A stretch of 21,658 nucleotides of DNA from Bacillota bacterium (GCA_012799115.1 JAAZLY010000111.1:1-21658); one strand, 5' to 3'; shown: positions 6,764 to 14,255, counted from the stretch's first letter. A program made the numbers and translations. Notes: generated from the sequence alone by a model not told the origin.

Positions 6764-8103
6764 TTTAGATCCTCTTGGGCGCTTTCGAGCGCCTTTTTTA
6801 GTCGCTTGGTATAAGGACCAGGAGTCTGGTGAGAAGATTCTAATGCCTGTTCCAGAAAAGCGACCGCTTCTTCACCGCCATAACGACCAATCGATAGAGC
6901 TACCTGTGCCTTTTCCTCACTATCTTCAGGGTATTGTTCGAAGATTTCCCGCAATAGACTCCACCTACGTTTGGTGGGGGGTCCGTGGGACAAGAATACG
7001 GCAAGATAGGGCAATAGTGAGGAATCCCGGTTCTTCCTGGCAAATCGCCGAATGGCTGGCAATACCTTGGCGTCAAAGGATTTGAGCAGGATCCAACACT
7101 CGAAATATAAGGGATCATCTGCATCTAGCCCAGCCAGAATCTGCAGGATCACATCACCCACTTGCACGATTTCCCAGCGATTACAGTACACAAGGAGCCG
7201 CATAAGGAATCCTTGGTGAATGTCTGCGTTCACAAGACGCAGGTCCAGTATTTTGAGGATTAGGTCAATCACTACCTGATCGGGTTGGACATCAATATGC
7301 TCAAAGCTGGAGAACAGGCTTTCGAAGAAGTGATCATACTTGTCCTTTTCGAACACCGTATTGAGATCGGTATATCCCGAACCGCCCTGGCGGAAATTAC
7401 GGAACACATTGAGATCCGAAACAACATTTCCCTTGACCTTTTTGCGTTTCTGACGCTCTGTGGCAATATCCTCCAGCGGGTAGTTGTAATACGCAGTGAC
7501 TCGGAAGTTGTTCATCAAGGTCTGCAAACCCTGCAAGACAACTTGTATGCGGGGGTGACTGATTCTGAGCCAAATCGATCGTAGGCTTGCGCCCCGGAGC
7601 ATCTTGGCCCCTGCCTGGCCCAGCAGCCGATTGAGTTCCTCTTCCTGTTGCTCCCCTGGATCTTCAAGGAAAAGAAGATGCATCTGATGGATGACACTGT
7701 CAAGATCTTCCCGAGAGGACTCCTCACCCTGGCAGTAGGCATACATCATCTGCAGATACGTCGGCAAACGCAAGCGTGTTTGGAAACCCGCTCCCTGCAT
7801 GAAGTGATCGACAATATACTGAATATCGAGGGGGAACTGATACCTCTCAAGCTCCGCTAGTAGACCATCCACCGAACGCTCCACTTCACTATGGGCCTTA
7901 TGCAGCTCGCGTCTGCCCTTCAGAGCCGCGGTTAGCATGGCCGCCACTGACAACAACTCGAGGGAAGCAGCGTAGGCAGCCAACATCAGTTCTCGTTCAT
8001 AGAAGAACATGCTCTCCTTAATCTCAAGGCACGACGAAACAAACCCATCCACTGTGGTGATTTCGCCGATCTCTTCCATTAGTTCCTTGTAGTCCCTGAG
8101 CAA
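6760..8103 (-). CDS. Uncharacterised 447-residue alpha-helical protein, HEAT-like C-terminus
   Basis: I do not recognise the family. The protein has no signal peptide and no convincing membrane span, so it should be cytoplasmic. Residues 1-150 are rich in helix-forming, acidic residues; the middle has a basic patch near 215-225 (ATERQKRKKVKG) followed by a loop-like GGSGYTDLN; from about 265 to the end there are repeated hydrophobic helices (VIDLILKILDL, LPAIRRFARKN, YLAVFLSHGP, ALSIGRYGGEEAVAFLEQAL) that read like HEAT repeats. The start is TTG at 8103, 9 bases after the rnhA stop, with AGGTAGGG ahead of it; an internal ATG at residue 9 with AAGGA before it is an alternative. It is translationally close to rnhA and so probably cotranscribed. 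It ends on a CTAG shared with convergent queG. A scaffold or protein-protein role is only a guess from the repeats. Confidence 0.85.
   Translation of the reverse strand: MLRDYKELMEEIGEITTVDGFVSSCLEIKESMFFYERELMLAAYAASLELLSVAAMLTAALKGRRELHKAHSEVERSVDGLLAELERYQFPLDIQYIVDHFMQGAGFQTRLRLPTYLQMMYAYCQGEESSREDLDSVIHQMHLLFLEDPGEQQEEELNRLLGQAGAKMLRGASLRSIWLRISHPRIQVVLQGLQTLMNNFRVTAYYNYPLEDIATERQKRKKVKGNVVSDLNVFRNFRQGGSGYTDLNTVFEKDKYDHFFESLFSSFEHIDVQPDQVVIDLILKILDLRLVNADIHQGFLMRLLVYCNRWEIVQVGDVILQILAGLDADDPLYFECWILLKSFDAKVLPAIRRFARKNRDSSLLPYLAVFLSHGPPTKRRWSLLREIFEQYPEDSEEKAQVALSIGRYGGEEAVAFLEQALESSHQTPGPYTKRLKKALESAQEDLN
6778..6799 (+). terminator. queG terminator inside the opposite gene's coding end
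   Basis: GGCGCT-TTCG-AGCGCC followed by six T, 15 bases past the queG stop. On the other strand the same bases encode the C-terminal KKALESAQ region of the 447-residue protein, so the terminator is embedded in coding sequence. Confidence 0.87.
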
Positions 8104-8112
8104 TACGCATCC

Positions 8113-8553
8113 CTACCTTTGTGCTTCAATCGCGCCGCGCGCTAGGGCATCGCAACGGTTGTTCAGTGCATTATCACTATGACCCTTAACTTTGATCCAG
8201 TCTATATCATGGGTCCGAGCCAGGTCGATGAGTCTCTTCCATAAATCCGAGTTGCTAACCGGCTCCTTTTTGGCATTCAGCCAACCGTTTTTTTGCCAGT
8301 TCTCTACCCAACCTTGGGTGAAAGCATTGATCAAATATGCACTATCGGAAGATAACTTGACCCGACAGGGCTTCTTCAAGCTCTCCAAACCCTTAATTGC
8401 GGCCAACAACTCCATCCTTTGATTGGTGGTGTGTGCTTCAAAACCGGAGAGTTCCTTTTCATGAGGTCCATACAAAAGGATTGCTCCCCATCCGCCTGGT
8501 CCAGGGTTGCCGCTACAGGCCCCGTCGGTATATAGTGTCACTTGTGGTTTCAG
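8113..8553 (-). CDS. rnhA: Ribonuclease HI
   Basis: Cuts the RNA strand of RNA-DNA hybrids (R-loops, primers) with two Mg2+ ions. The motif YTDGACSGNPGPGGWGAIL, catalytic carboxylates, the KGHSDNALNNRCD loop and a basic handle region are all present. With a CTG start at 8553 (146 aa) the active-site residues fall at Asp10, Glu48, Asp70, His125 and Asp135, almost identical to E. coli RNase HI (10, 48, 70, 124, 134), and residues 4-5 are Gln-Val in both. AAGGAGG lies 8 bases before this CTG but 20 bases before the only standard start, GTG at 8541, and an in-frame TGA lies just upstream. I therefore favour CTG; standard annotation would use 8541 (142 aa). It heads a two-gene unit with the 447-residue protein. 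Confidence 0.93.
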   Translation of the reverse strand: MKPQVTLYTDGACSGNPGPGGWGAILLYGPHEKELSGFEAHTTNQRMELLAAIKGLESLKKPCRVKLSSDSAYLINAFTQGWVENWQKNGWLNAKKEPVSNSDLWKRLIDLARTHDIDWIKVKGHSDNALNNRCDALARGAIEAQR

Positions 8554-8560
8554 ATCCGCA

Positions 8561-8568
8561 CCCTCCTT
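8561..8568 (-). promoter_or_regulatory. Ribosome binding site that points to a CTG start for rnhA
   Basis: AAGGAGGG on the minus strand. The gap to CTG (8551-8553) is 8 bases, while the gap to GTG (8539-8541) is 20 bases, beyond the usual 5-10. No other Shine-Dalgarno sequence precedes the GTG. Confidence 0.7.
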
Positions 8569-8580
8569 GGGCTCTCAGGC

Positions 8581-8600
8581 CGACTCTGTTGGCAGAGCCG
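8581..8600 (-). other. Leader hairpin upstream of rnhA
   Basis: On the minus strand CGGCTCTG-CCAA-CAGAGTCG forms an 8-bp stem with one G-U pair. The same arm (GGCTCT) can instead pair with AGAGCC at 8570-8575, next to the ribosome binding site, so two alternative folds are possible. There is no U-run. Function unknown. Confidence 0.35.
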
Positions 8601-8610
8601 GGAGAAAGTG

Positions 8611-8639
8611 TTACAATGATAATCATATCATACTATACG
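8611..8639 (+). promoter_or_regulatory. Candidate promoter of the RING/SBP fusion gene with operator-like palindrome
   Basis: TTACAA (8611-8616), 17-base spacer, TATACG (8634-8639), each four of six to consensus. The spacer holds a perfect inverted repeat TGATA-ATCA-TATCA (8617-8630). The stretch AATGATAATCAT (8615-8626) equals the core of the Fur box, but the second Fur half-site is one base short. A repressor bound here would block the promoter. Confidence 0.5.
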
Positions 8640-8664
8640 ATTTTTTGTGTTTGGGGAGAGAAGA

Positions 8665-9429
8665 ATGAAGGAAAATCTAGAAAAAATCACGCAAGGGACA
8701 GAATATCCTGGCAAGAGTTGCATCTACTGTGAACAGGCCATCAACTCTTCAGATCAAGTAGTAGTTTGTCCCAGATGCCGCTCTGTCCATCATGTCGAGT
8801 GCTGGAAAGACAAAGGTGGCTGTGGCAAGACAGGATGTCCCCAAGTTGCCCAAGCAGTGCAGGGTGATCGTCCCCCAGGAGATGGGCCTCCTCCGCCAGT
8901 GTCCAAAAGGACAGTTATCGCTGTTGCCTCCGGAATACTTGCATTGATCTTACTGATGGTTTTCTGGCCCAAACCGCCAGATCCTGCCATGGGACGCACC
9001 AAAGTAGTAGTCATGGGCGAAGCCTTCTATGAAGTATCAGAGAGCATGGAGAAACTTGCAGAGGACTACAATGCAACCAGCGAAGACATCTATATCGAAC
9101 TGCAACTACTGCCTGCAGGCGGAATGGATGCCAAACTAATCGTACTCATCGCGGCTAACGAAGCACCCGACGTGATGGCCATCGATGAGGACCGCTTCGC
9201 CTATTTTCTCAGCCAGGAAGTGCTCTTTCCCTTAGGTGAGGACGAAGCAGGGGAAGTCATCTATGGAATTCCTCATCCAGCCCAGCTCAGCCAAATGGTT
9301 GTCTGGGGTGCCACAGAGCATCCTGAAGCGGCTTTAGAAGTATTACACTATTTCCTTGATAACATTCCTCCCATTGATAGAGAATTGCTCAAAGGGCACC
9401 AGAGCCCACCTTTTCTCTTTGGAAACTAA
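8665..9429 (+). CDS. RING-like zinc finger / transmembrane helix / solute-binding-protein-like fusion
   Basis: A 254-residue membrane protein of unknown function. The ATG at 8665 has GGGGAG 6 bases upstream; the frame is open to a GTG at 8647. Residues 19-58 carry Cys19, Cys22, Cys35, Cys38, His42/His43, Cys46, Cys53 and Cys58, in the C..C / C..C...HH..CW / C....C order of prokaryotic RING-type fingers. A Pro/Gly-rich linker (68-79) leads to one hydrophobic helix (about 83-101) preceded by Lys-Arg, giving a cytoplasmic finger and an outer C-terminus. Residues 112-235 resemble pieces of family 1 extracellular solute-binding proteins: KLIVLIAANEAPDVMAID (132-149) and a YGIPHPA / VVWGATEHPEAALEVL stretch, but a normal protein of that class is about 400 residues, so the middle is missing. 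It has its own promoter and terminator and no permease partner. It could be a sensor; this is inference. Confidence 0.85.
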   Translation: MKENLEKITQGTEYPGKSCIYCEQAINSSDQVVVCPRCRSVHHVECWKDKGGCGKTGCPQVAQAVQGDRPPGDGPPPPVSKRTVIAVASGILALILLMVFWPKPPDPAMGRTKVVVMGEAFYEVSESMEKLAEDYNATSEDIYIELQLLPAGGMDAKLIVLIAANEAPDVMAIDEDRFAYFLSQEVLFPLGEDEAGEVIYGIPHPAQLSQMVVWGATEHPEAALEVLHYFLDNIPPIDRELLKGHQSPPFLFGN

Positions 9430-9430
9430 G

Positions 9431-9457
9431 GAAGGGCCCGAAGGCCCTTCTTTCTTT
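9431..9457. terminator. Hairpin terminator between convergent genes
   Basis: Perfect 8-bp stem GAAGGGCC / GGCCCTTC. Read on the plus strand it has a CGAA loop and a TTTCTTT tail, ending the RING fusion gene. On the minus strand, after lemA, the loop is the very stable C(UUCG)G type but the U-run is weak (CTTAGTTT). Confidence 0.82.
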
Positions 9458-9462
9458 ATCCT

Positions 9463-10026
9463 TTAGAACTCTACCCGTGGAACTTCCATGGCGGAAGGTG
9501 CTGCCTCGAAGAAGGGCTTCGCTTGCCTTCCCATTAGGTTCGCCAGAAGATTGGTGGGGAACTGGCGAATTGTGGTGTTCCAAGTTTGAACGGATTCGTT
9601 AAAGCGCATCCGCTCTGTGGCAATGCGGTTTTCTGTACCTGCCAACTCATCCTGGAGCCGAATAAAACTTGTATCAGCCTTAAGTTCAGGATAGGCCTCG
9701 CTGATGGCGAGGAGCCTGCCCAAAGCAGTATCAAGCCCCTGATTCGCTTGGATTTGGGCTTCGGGAGTCTGTGCACCTAAGAGACGTGAACGGGCCTCGG
9801 CAACATCGGCAAAAACTTGCTCTTCATGACTGGCATAACCCCTAACCGTATTGACCAAGTTGGGAATCAAATCTGCCCGCCTTTGTAGCTGGTTTTCTAC
9901 CTGAGCCCAACGCCCGTCAACGGTCTCCTCGAGCGCTACGAGCTGATTGTAACGTCCAATGACACCGGAAACCAAGGCAACTGCAATCACTGCGATAACG
10001 ATTAAGACTATAACTCCTTTTTTCAT
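9463..10026 (-). CDS. lemA: LemA family membrane-anchored protein
   Basis: 187 residues, normal for LemA. An N-terminal hydrophobic helix (about 4-24) after Met-Lys-Lys anchors the protein, with the rest a helical bundle probably on the outer side. Conserved LemA stretches are YNQLVALEETVDGRWAQVE (26-44), RRADLIPNLVNTVRGYA (49-65), and NRIATERMRFNESVQTWN followed by FPTNLLANLMG. The ATG has AGGAG 9 bases upstream and lies 20 bases after the TPM-domain gene. LemA genes very often sit beside TPM-domain genes, and this pair fits. Biochemical function is unknown in the family. It is the last gene of the four-gene minus-strand unit starting at yigZ. Confidence 0.93.
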   Translation of the reverse strand: MKKGVIVLIVIAVIAVALVSGVIGRYNQLVALEETVDGRWAQVENQLQRRADLIPNLVNTVRGYASHEEQVFADVAEARSRLLGAQTPEAQIQANQGLDTALGRLLAISEAYPELKADTSFIRLQDELAGTENRIATERMRFNESVQTWNTTIRQFPTNLLANLMGRQAKPFFEAAPSAMEVPRVEF

Positions 10027-10046
10027 CCCTTCACTCTCCTCATTGT

Positions 10047-10805
10047 TTAAAATCGTCGTCCTGCTCCGCCGCCGCCGCTACGTCCTCCACCAAAACCGCC
10101 GGAAGGTCTCGAACCGCCGCCAATACCTCCACCAAAACCACCGCCCCTAGGCATACGGGGTACAATAACAGTTCTGCCTGGGCCTCCGCCGCCATAACCG
10201 CCACTTCCACCTGGAGGATACCTTCTGCCGCGACGCATCATCATGAAAATCAAGATAAAAATTACGAAGGAAACAAACCAACCTCTGGCTTCATCCCGCT
10301 CCTCAACGATTTCAAATTCCTCACCAGCTAGGATGTTGGCATAGGCTACGACCATGGCTGAAAGCCCTGGTCCATAGGACTGTTTCTTAAAATGGGGTAG
10401 TCCCTCTTGATCAATCACCGCACCGACAAGACCGTCGGGCAAAGCCCCTTCTAAACCATAACCGGGTTCTACTTCAATAGCCCCTTCGGAGACGGCAAGG
10501 AGCATCAATAAACCGCTATCCTCAGGTCCGCCTACTCCCCATTCGTTAAAGAGTGCTGTGGTATACTCCTTGGGATCCATAGGAGCAGTGGTGGCCACCG
10601 TCACTACGGCCAGTCCGATCCCTTGCTCAGTCCATAATTTCTCCCCAAGTAGTTGCATTTCAGCGCGACTCTTTTGATCGATGACATTCGCATAATCATT
10701 GACAAATCCCTGTTTGGCTGGGAATGCTGCTGCAGCCAGGCTACTTACGCTCAAGACCAAAATGAGAAAGACACTAGTTTGAACCATGCTACGATTGAAG
10801 CTCAT
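10047..10805 (-). CDS. TPM-domain protein (YgcG-like) with signal peptide and Gly-rich tail
   Basis: 252 residues. A signal peptide (1-27, cut after AAAA), a TPM/Psb32-type domain on the outer face (about 30-165: FVNDYANVID, GIGLAVVTV, GLLMLLAVSEGAIEVEPGYGLEG, LPDGLVGAVID), a single membrane helix (about 176-190) followed by RRGRR, and a low-complexity Gly/Arg/Ser tail ending in GGGGAGRRF, which should be cytoplasmic. The frame is open to 10886, but those extra residues overlap the end of the flavin reductase gene and would precede the signal peptide; ATG at 10805 with AGAGG 10 bases upstream is preferred. Next gene is lemA. TPM domains have been linked to membrane complex repair and phosphatase-like activity in plants, but no function is proven for the bacterial version. 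Confidence 0.9.
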   Translation of the reverse strand: MSFNRSMVQTSVFLILVLSVSSLAAAAFPAKQGFVNDYANVIDQKSRAEMQLLGEKLWTEQGIGLAVVTVATTAPMDPKEYTTALFNEWGVGGPEDSGLLMLLAVSEGAIEVEPGYGLEGALPDGLVGAVIDQEGLPHFKKQSYGPGLSAMVVAYANILAGEEFEIVEERDEARGWFVSFVIFILIFMMMRRGRRYPPGGSGGYGGGGPGRTVIVPRMPRGGGFGGGIGGGSRPSGGFGGGRSGGGGAGRRF

Positions 10806-10821
10806 ACTCGATTCACCTCTT

Positions 10822-11370
10822 TCAACGACGCGATTCGCCGTGGCGCCCCAAAAGTTCTCCGAGGCGATAATAGTTGCCAAATCCATAGATCATCGGATCG
10901 GTTGCCGGAAGATCAAGTCGGCCATTGACTGCATAGGTTTCATCATACTGGATCCCAAGGACTTTTCCAAGGAAGAGATGATGGCTACCTAAGGAGATGA
11001 TTTCCGTGACACTGCATTCAATATTCACTGGACACTCCGCAATGAGCGGGGCCGTGCCGAACTTGCCTGGGAGCGCAGTAAACCCACACACTGCAAACTT
11101 ATCATGGTCTCGACCGCTCAGCGTGCCACAGGTATCAACCATGGCTACTTGACTGGCCATGGGCATGTTGACGACGAAACCGCCTGATTCTTTGATTATA
11201 GCATAAGAGTAGCGTTCGGGGCGAATTCCTAGACTAATAATGACAGGATCAGAGCAGGCAACGCCTGCCCAGGCCAAGGTAATGATATTTGCTGAACCCC
11301 CATTTTGACAACTCACCAAGACAGGTGGTACCGGATAGAGCCATGTCCCCGGTTGACGGGTTACCTTCAT
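10822..11370 (-). CDS. Flavin reductase-like (flavoredoxin-type) FMN-binding protein
   Basis: 182 residues from the chosen start. The pattern is that of flavin reductase-like split-barrel proteins: YPVPPVLVSC near the N-terminus, NIITLAWAGVACSDPVIISLGIR (the FMN-phosphate side), the YSYAIIKESGGFVVNMP stretch, and SLGSHHLFLGKVLGI near the C-terminus. It should bind FMN and either reduce it with NAD(P)H or carry electrons; the exact reaction cannot be read from sequence. The frame is open to 11499, but the residues upstream lie inside yigZ and are not family-like. ATG at 11370 has GGAG 12 bases upstream; ATG at 11388, overlapping the yigZ end, is the alternative (188 aa). Second gene of the yigZ operon. 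Confidence 0.88.
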   Translation of the reverse strand: MKVTRQPGTWLYPVPPVLVSCQNGGSANIITLAWAGVACSDPVIISLGIRPERYSYAIIKESGGFVVNMPMASQVAMVDTCGTLSGRDHDKFAVCGFTALPGKFGTAPLIAECPVNIECSVTEIISLGSHHLFLGKVLGIQYDETYAVNGRLDLPATDPMIYGFGNYYRLGELLGRHGESRR

Positions 11371-11377
11371 GATTTGC

Positions 11378-12016
11378 TCACTCTCCATTCCTAATCGAGC
11401 GGTAGATTTCCTCCCCCACGGTCCAGGTAAAGTCGTTAGCAGTGTACTCCTGAATCGCCTGACGCAATGGTTCTTCTTCCTGAGGGAAGACCGAGACATG
11501 GAAGGTCACCTGTTCTAAATAGACAGTATCTACAAGGTTAATCCCTTGAGTCAGTATCTCATTTTGAACTTTGCCAGAATGCACATAATCAACGGTTACG
11601 GCAATTTCTCGGGCTGGTACCATGCGTACAATACCTGCAGTCTGCAAAGCCTCCCGTGCCGCACCGCCATAGGCGCGAATTAGGCCGCCTCGTCCCAAAA
11701 GGGTGCCGCCAAAGTAACGCGTGACGACGACGACGCAGTTAACGACCTCGTGACTTTTCAACACTTCCAGGATGGGCAGTCCCGCAGTACCACTTGGCTC
11801 GTTATCATCACTATATTTCTGGACCTCCTGGTTCATGCCAAGGATATAAGCGGGGACATTGTGGGTGGCATTCCAGTGTTCTTTGCGAACGGCCTCAATG
11901 AAGGCCTCCGCCTCTTCCTGCGTTTCCACAGGCTTAATGCGGGCTATGAACTTGGACTTCTTCTCAATCAGCGTGATCTCCGCTTCTGTTGCCACTGTCT
12001 TGTACTCAACAAGCAT
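11378..12016 (-). CDS. yigZ: YigZ/IMPACT (UPF0029) family protein
   Basis: 212 residues, normal for the family. The N-terminal UPF0029 domain shows NATHNVPAYILG (49-60), KYSDDNEPSGTAGLPIL (67-83) and VTRYFGGTLLGRGGLIRAYGGAA (98-120), all highly conserved; the smaller C-terminal domain follows (about 140-200). Relatives of eukaryotic IMPACT interfere with Gcn1-Gcn2 signalling; the bacterial proteins have been tied to nucleic-acid or nucleotide binding, with no settled role. ATG has GAGGTGG 4 bases upstream. It is the first gene of the unit yigZ - flavin reductase - TPM - lemA and is divergent from tex, with only 82 bases between them. Confidence 0.95.
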   Translation of the reverse strand: MLVEYKTVATEAEITLIEKKSKFIARIKPVETQEEAEAFIEAVRKEHWNATHNVPAYILGMNQEVQKYSDDNEPSGTAGLPILEVLKSHEVVNCVVVVTRYFGGTLLGRGGLIRAYGGAAREALQTAGIVRMVPAREIAVTVDYVHSGKVQNEILTQGINLVDTVYLEQVTFHVSVFPQEEEPLRQAIQEYTANDFTWTVGEEIYRSIRNGE

Positions 12017-12048
12017 TCTACCACCTCAAAGTAGTGTTCAACATCCTT

Positions 12049-12077
12049 TTGCATCTTCCTTCCGGTTCTGCTATTCT
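12049..12077 (+). promoter_or_regulatory. Weak candidate promoter for tex
   Basis: TTGCAT (12049-12054), 17-base spacer, TATTCT (12072-12077). Matches are three and four of six, so this rests mainly on position: the divergent gap is only 82 bases and must hold a promoter for tex, whose start is 22 bases further on. Confidence 0.35.
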
Positions 12078-12098
12078 AATCTAGTGAGGAGGATTCGC

Positions 12099-14255
12099 AT
12101 GGACATAATCAAGCAACTTGCCACAGAATTGGGAATTAGGCCACACCAGGTCGAGCAGACCATCGCCCTACTCGATGACGGGAACACCATTCCCTTTATC
12201 GCCCGCTATCGGAAAGAGGCTACGGGGGAGTTGGACGAAACTGTCATTCGTGATCTGGCCGAACGCCTAACCTACCTGCGCAGTCTGGAAGAACGCAAGG
12301 CCGAAGTCACCAGACTCATCGATGCTCAAGAGAAACTCACGCCTGAGCTTACGGCGTCTATCCAAAGCGCAACGAGTCTGCAAGAACTCGACGATCTCTA
12401 CCGTCCTTTCCGGCCCAAACGTAGGACTAGGGCCTCAATGGCTAAAGAAAAGGGACTCGAACCCTTGGCACATCTTCTCTTGGAACAAAGCCCCGAGGAT
12501 CCTCTGGTCTTGGGTGAAGCATACCTGAGTGACGAGGTCGAAACAGTCGAGGATGCCTTGCAGGGGGCCTGTGATATCCTGGCAGAGCAATTTACCGATG
12601 ATCCTGCTCATCGCGCCATGATCCGCAAATTTACCTATGATACCGGATTACTGATCAGTGAGAAAGCCGCAGGCGACGATGTGGCCGAAGCAAACGAATT
12701 TCAAATGTACTTCGAGTACTTCGAGGATGTAGCAAAGATACCGCCCCACAGGATCTTGGCCATCAATCGCGGTGAGCGCCTAGGTGCATTGCGCGTTCGG
12801 ATCCAAGTGGATATCGAGAGAGTTTACTCCCTCTTAAGTCAGGAAATTATTACTCAAAGCACATCACCTGCGGCAACCTACCTGAGGGCGGCTCTGGAAG
12901 ATGGCTACACACGCCTCTTGGCTCCTAGCCTCGAGCGGGATATTAGAAATGCCCTAACGGAGAAAGCTGAAGTCCACGCGATCGAGATCTTCGCCAAGAA
13001 CCTGAGGGACTTACTGATGCAAAGCCCCGTGCGGGGTCACCGAGTCTTAGGGATTGATCCAGCCTTTAGAACCGGCTGCAAAGTGGTGGCGATTGGTGAG
13101 TTTGGTGATCTTCTGGAGTACACTACGATCTATCCTCATGAGCCCCAGAAACGTTGGGAACAGGCTTTGGATACGCTAAAGGCATTAGTCAATAAGCACA
13201 AGCTTTCCCTTGTAACAATCGGCAATGGCACGGCCAGCCGGGAAACAGAGCAGCTCGTGGCGGACTTAATTAAAGAGTACTGTCCAGGCCTTCAGTATCT
13301 CGTGATCAATGAAGCAGGAGCGTCTGTCTACTCCGCTTCCAAGCTCGCCAAGGAGGAGTTCCCTGACCTCGATGTTTCCATACGCGGTGCAGTCTCCATT
13401 GCCCGGAGAGTCCAAGATCCCCTAGCCGAACTGGTTAAGATTGATCCCAAATCGATTGGAGTTGGCCAGTATCAGCATGACGTGAACCAAAAGGAGCTTA
13501 GTACAACACTGGCCCAAGTGGTAGAAAGTTGTGTCAACCATGTTGGTGTAGAGCTCAATACAGCCTCGAGCGCCTTACTGAAACATGTTTCCGGTTTGTC
13601 GGCGAGGGTGGCTGAGAACATTATTGAATACCGAGCAAGCAACGGAATTTTCCAGCAACGTTCAGAACTAAAGAAGGTCAAAGGACTTGGACCCAAGGCC
13701 TTTGAACAGGCAGCCGGTTTCTTACGTATAGCTGATGGTAAACGTCCCCTTGATAACACCGCGGTTCATCCTGAATCCTATTCCCTTGCTCTACAAATTC
13801 TAGAGCAGATCGGTTACACGGAACAGGATCTCCAAAATCGGGAGACTTTAGGCCAGATTCGAGAAGAACTGACCAAGCTCAATGCCAAGGAGGTTGCCGA
13901 ACTCCTACAGGCCGGTGAACCAACGGTGCGGGACATTATTGGTTCCCTAAGTCAACCAGGACGTGATCCCAGGGATGAGCTACCTGCCCCACTCTTTAGA
14001 GCGGATGTACTGAGCATGGAAGATTTGGAACCAGGCATGGTTCTGAAGGGTACGGTTCAAAACGTGGTAGACTTTGGCGCCTTTGTGGATATTGGTGTTA
14101 AGAAAGCGGGTTTAGTCCATATCTCGCAGCTGAGCGACAAATATGTTAGGCATCCCACCGATGTAGTACAGGTTGGAGACATTGTTTCCGTCCGCATTCT
14201 CGGTGTAGAACCCAATCTAGGAAGAATTAGTCTATCTATGAAGACTGAGCGATAA
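12099..14255 (+). CDS. tex: Tex family RNA-binding transcription accessory protein
   Basis: 718 residues, the normal length of Tex. ATG at 12099 has AGGAGG 6 bases upstream; the frame stays open further upstream, antisense to yigZ, without family similarity. Domains in order: N-terminal helical Tex region with QVEQTIALLDDGNTIPFIARYRKEATG (13-39), YqgF/RNase H-like fold starting at VLGIDPAFRTGCKVV (about 316), helix-hairpin-helix region with LKKVKGLGPKAFEQAAGFLRI (about 525-545), and a C-terminal S1 RNA-binding domain from GMVLKGTVQNVVDFGAFVDIG (about 646-716). Tex binds nucleic acid and affects transcription, toxin expression or ribosome behaviour depending on the organism. It is a single-gene unit: divergent from yigZ and closed by a strong hairpin. 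Confidence 0.97.
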   Translation: MDIIKQLATELGIRPHQVEQTIALLDDGNTIPFIARYRKEATGELDETVIRDLAERLTYLRSLEERKAEVTRLIDAQEKLTPELTASIQSATSLQELDDLYRPFRPKRRTRASMAKEKGLEPLAHLLLEQSPEDPLVLGEAYLSDEVETVEDALQGACDILAEQFTDDPAHRAMIRKFTYDTGLLISEKAAGDDVAEANEFQMYFEYFEDVAKIPPHRILAINRGERLGALRVRIQVDIERVYSLLSQEIITQSTSPAATYLRAALEDGYTRLLAPSLERDIRNALTEKAEVHAIEIFAKNLRDLLMQSPVRGHRVLGIDPAFRTGCKVVAIGEFGDLLEYTTIYPHEPQKRWEQALDTLKALVNKHKLSLVTIGNGTASRETEQLVADLIKEYCPGLQYLVINEAGASVYSASKLAKEEFPDLDVSIRGAVSIARRVQDPLAELVKIDPKSIGVGQYQHDVNQKELSTTLAQVVESCVNHVGVELNTASSALLKHVSGLSARVAENIIEYRASNGIFQQRSELKKVKGLGPKAFEQAAGFLRIADGKRPLDNTAVHPESYSLALQILEQIGYTEQDLQNRETLGQIREELTKLNAKEVAELLQAGEPTVRDIIGSLSQPGRDPRDELPAPLFRADVLSMEDLEPGMVLKGTVQNVVDFGAFVDIGVKKAGLVHISQLSDKYVRHPTDVVQVGDIVSVRILGVEPNLGRISLSMKTER

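Noticed and set aside
10047..10235. CCGCC/ACC-rich tandem-looking repeat
   Set aside because: It is the Gly-rich tail of the TPM-domain protein; the units are irregular and coding, not a CRISPR or minisatellite.
11859..12098. An 80-residue N-terminal extension of Tex
   Set aside because: It runs antisense through yigZ, and AGGAGG plus ATG at 12099 give the standard Tex N-terminus.
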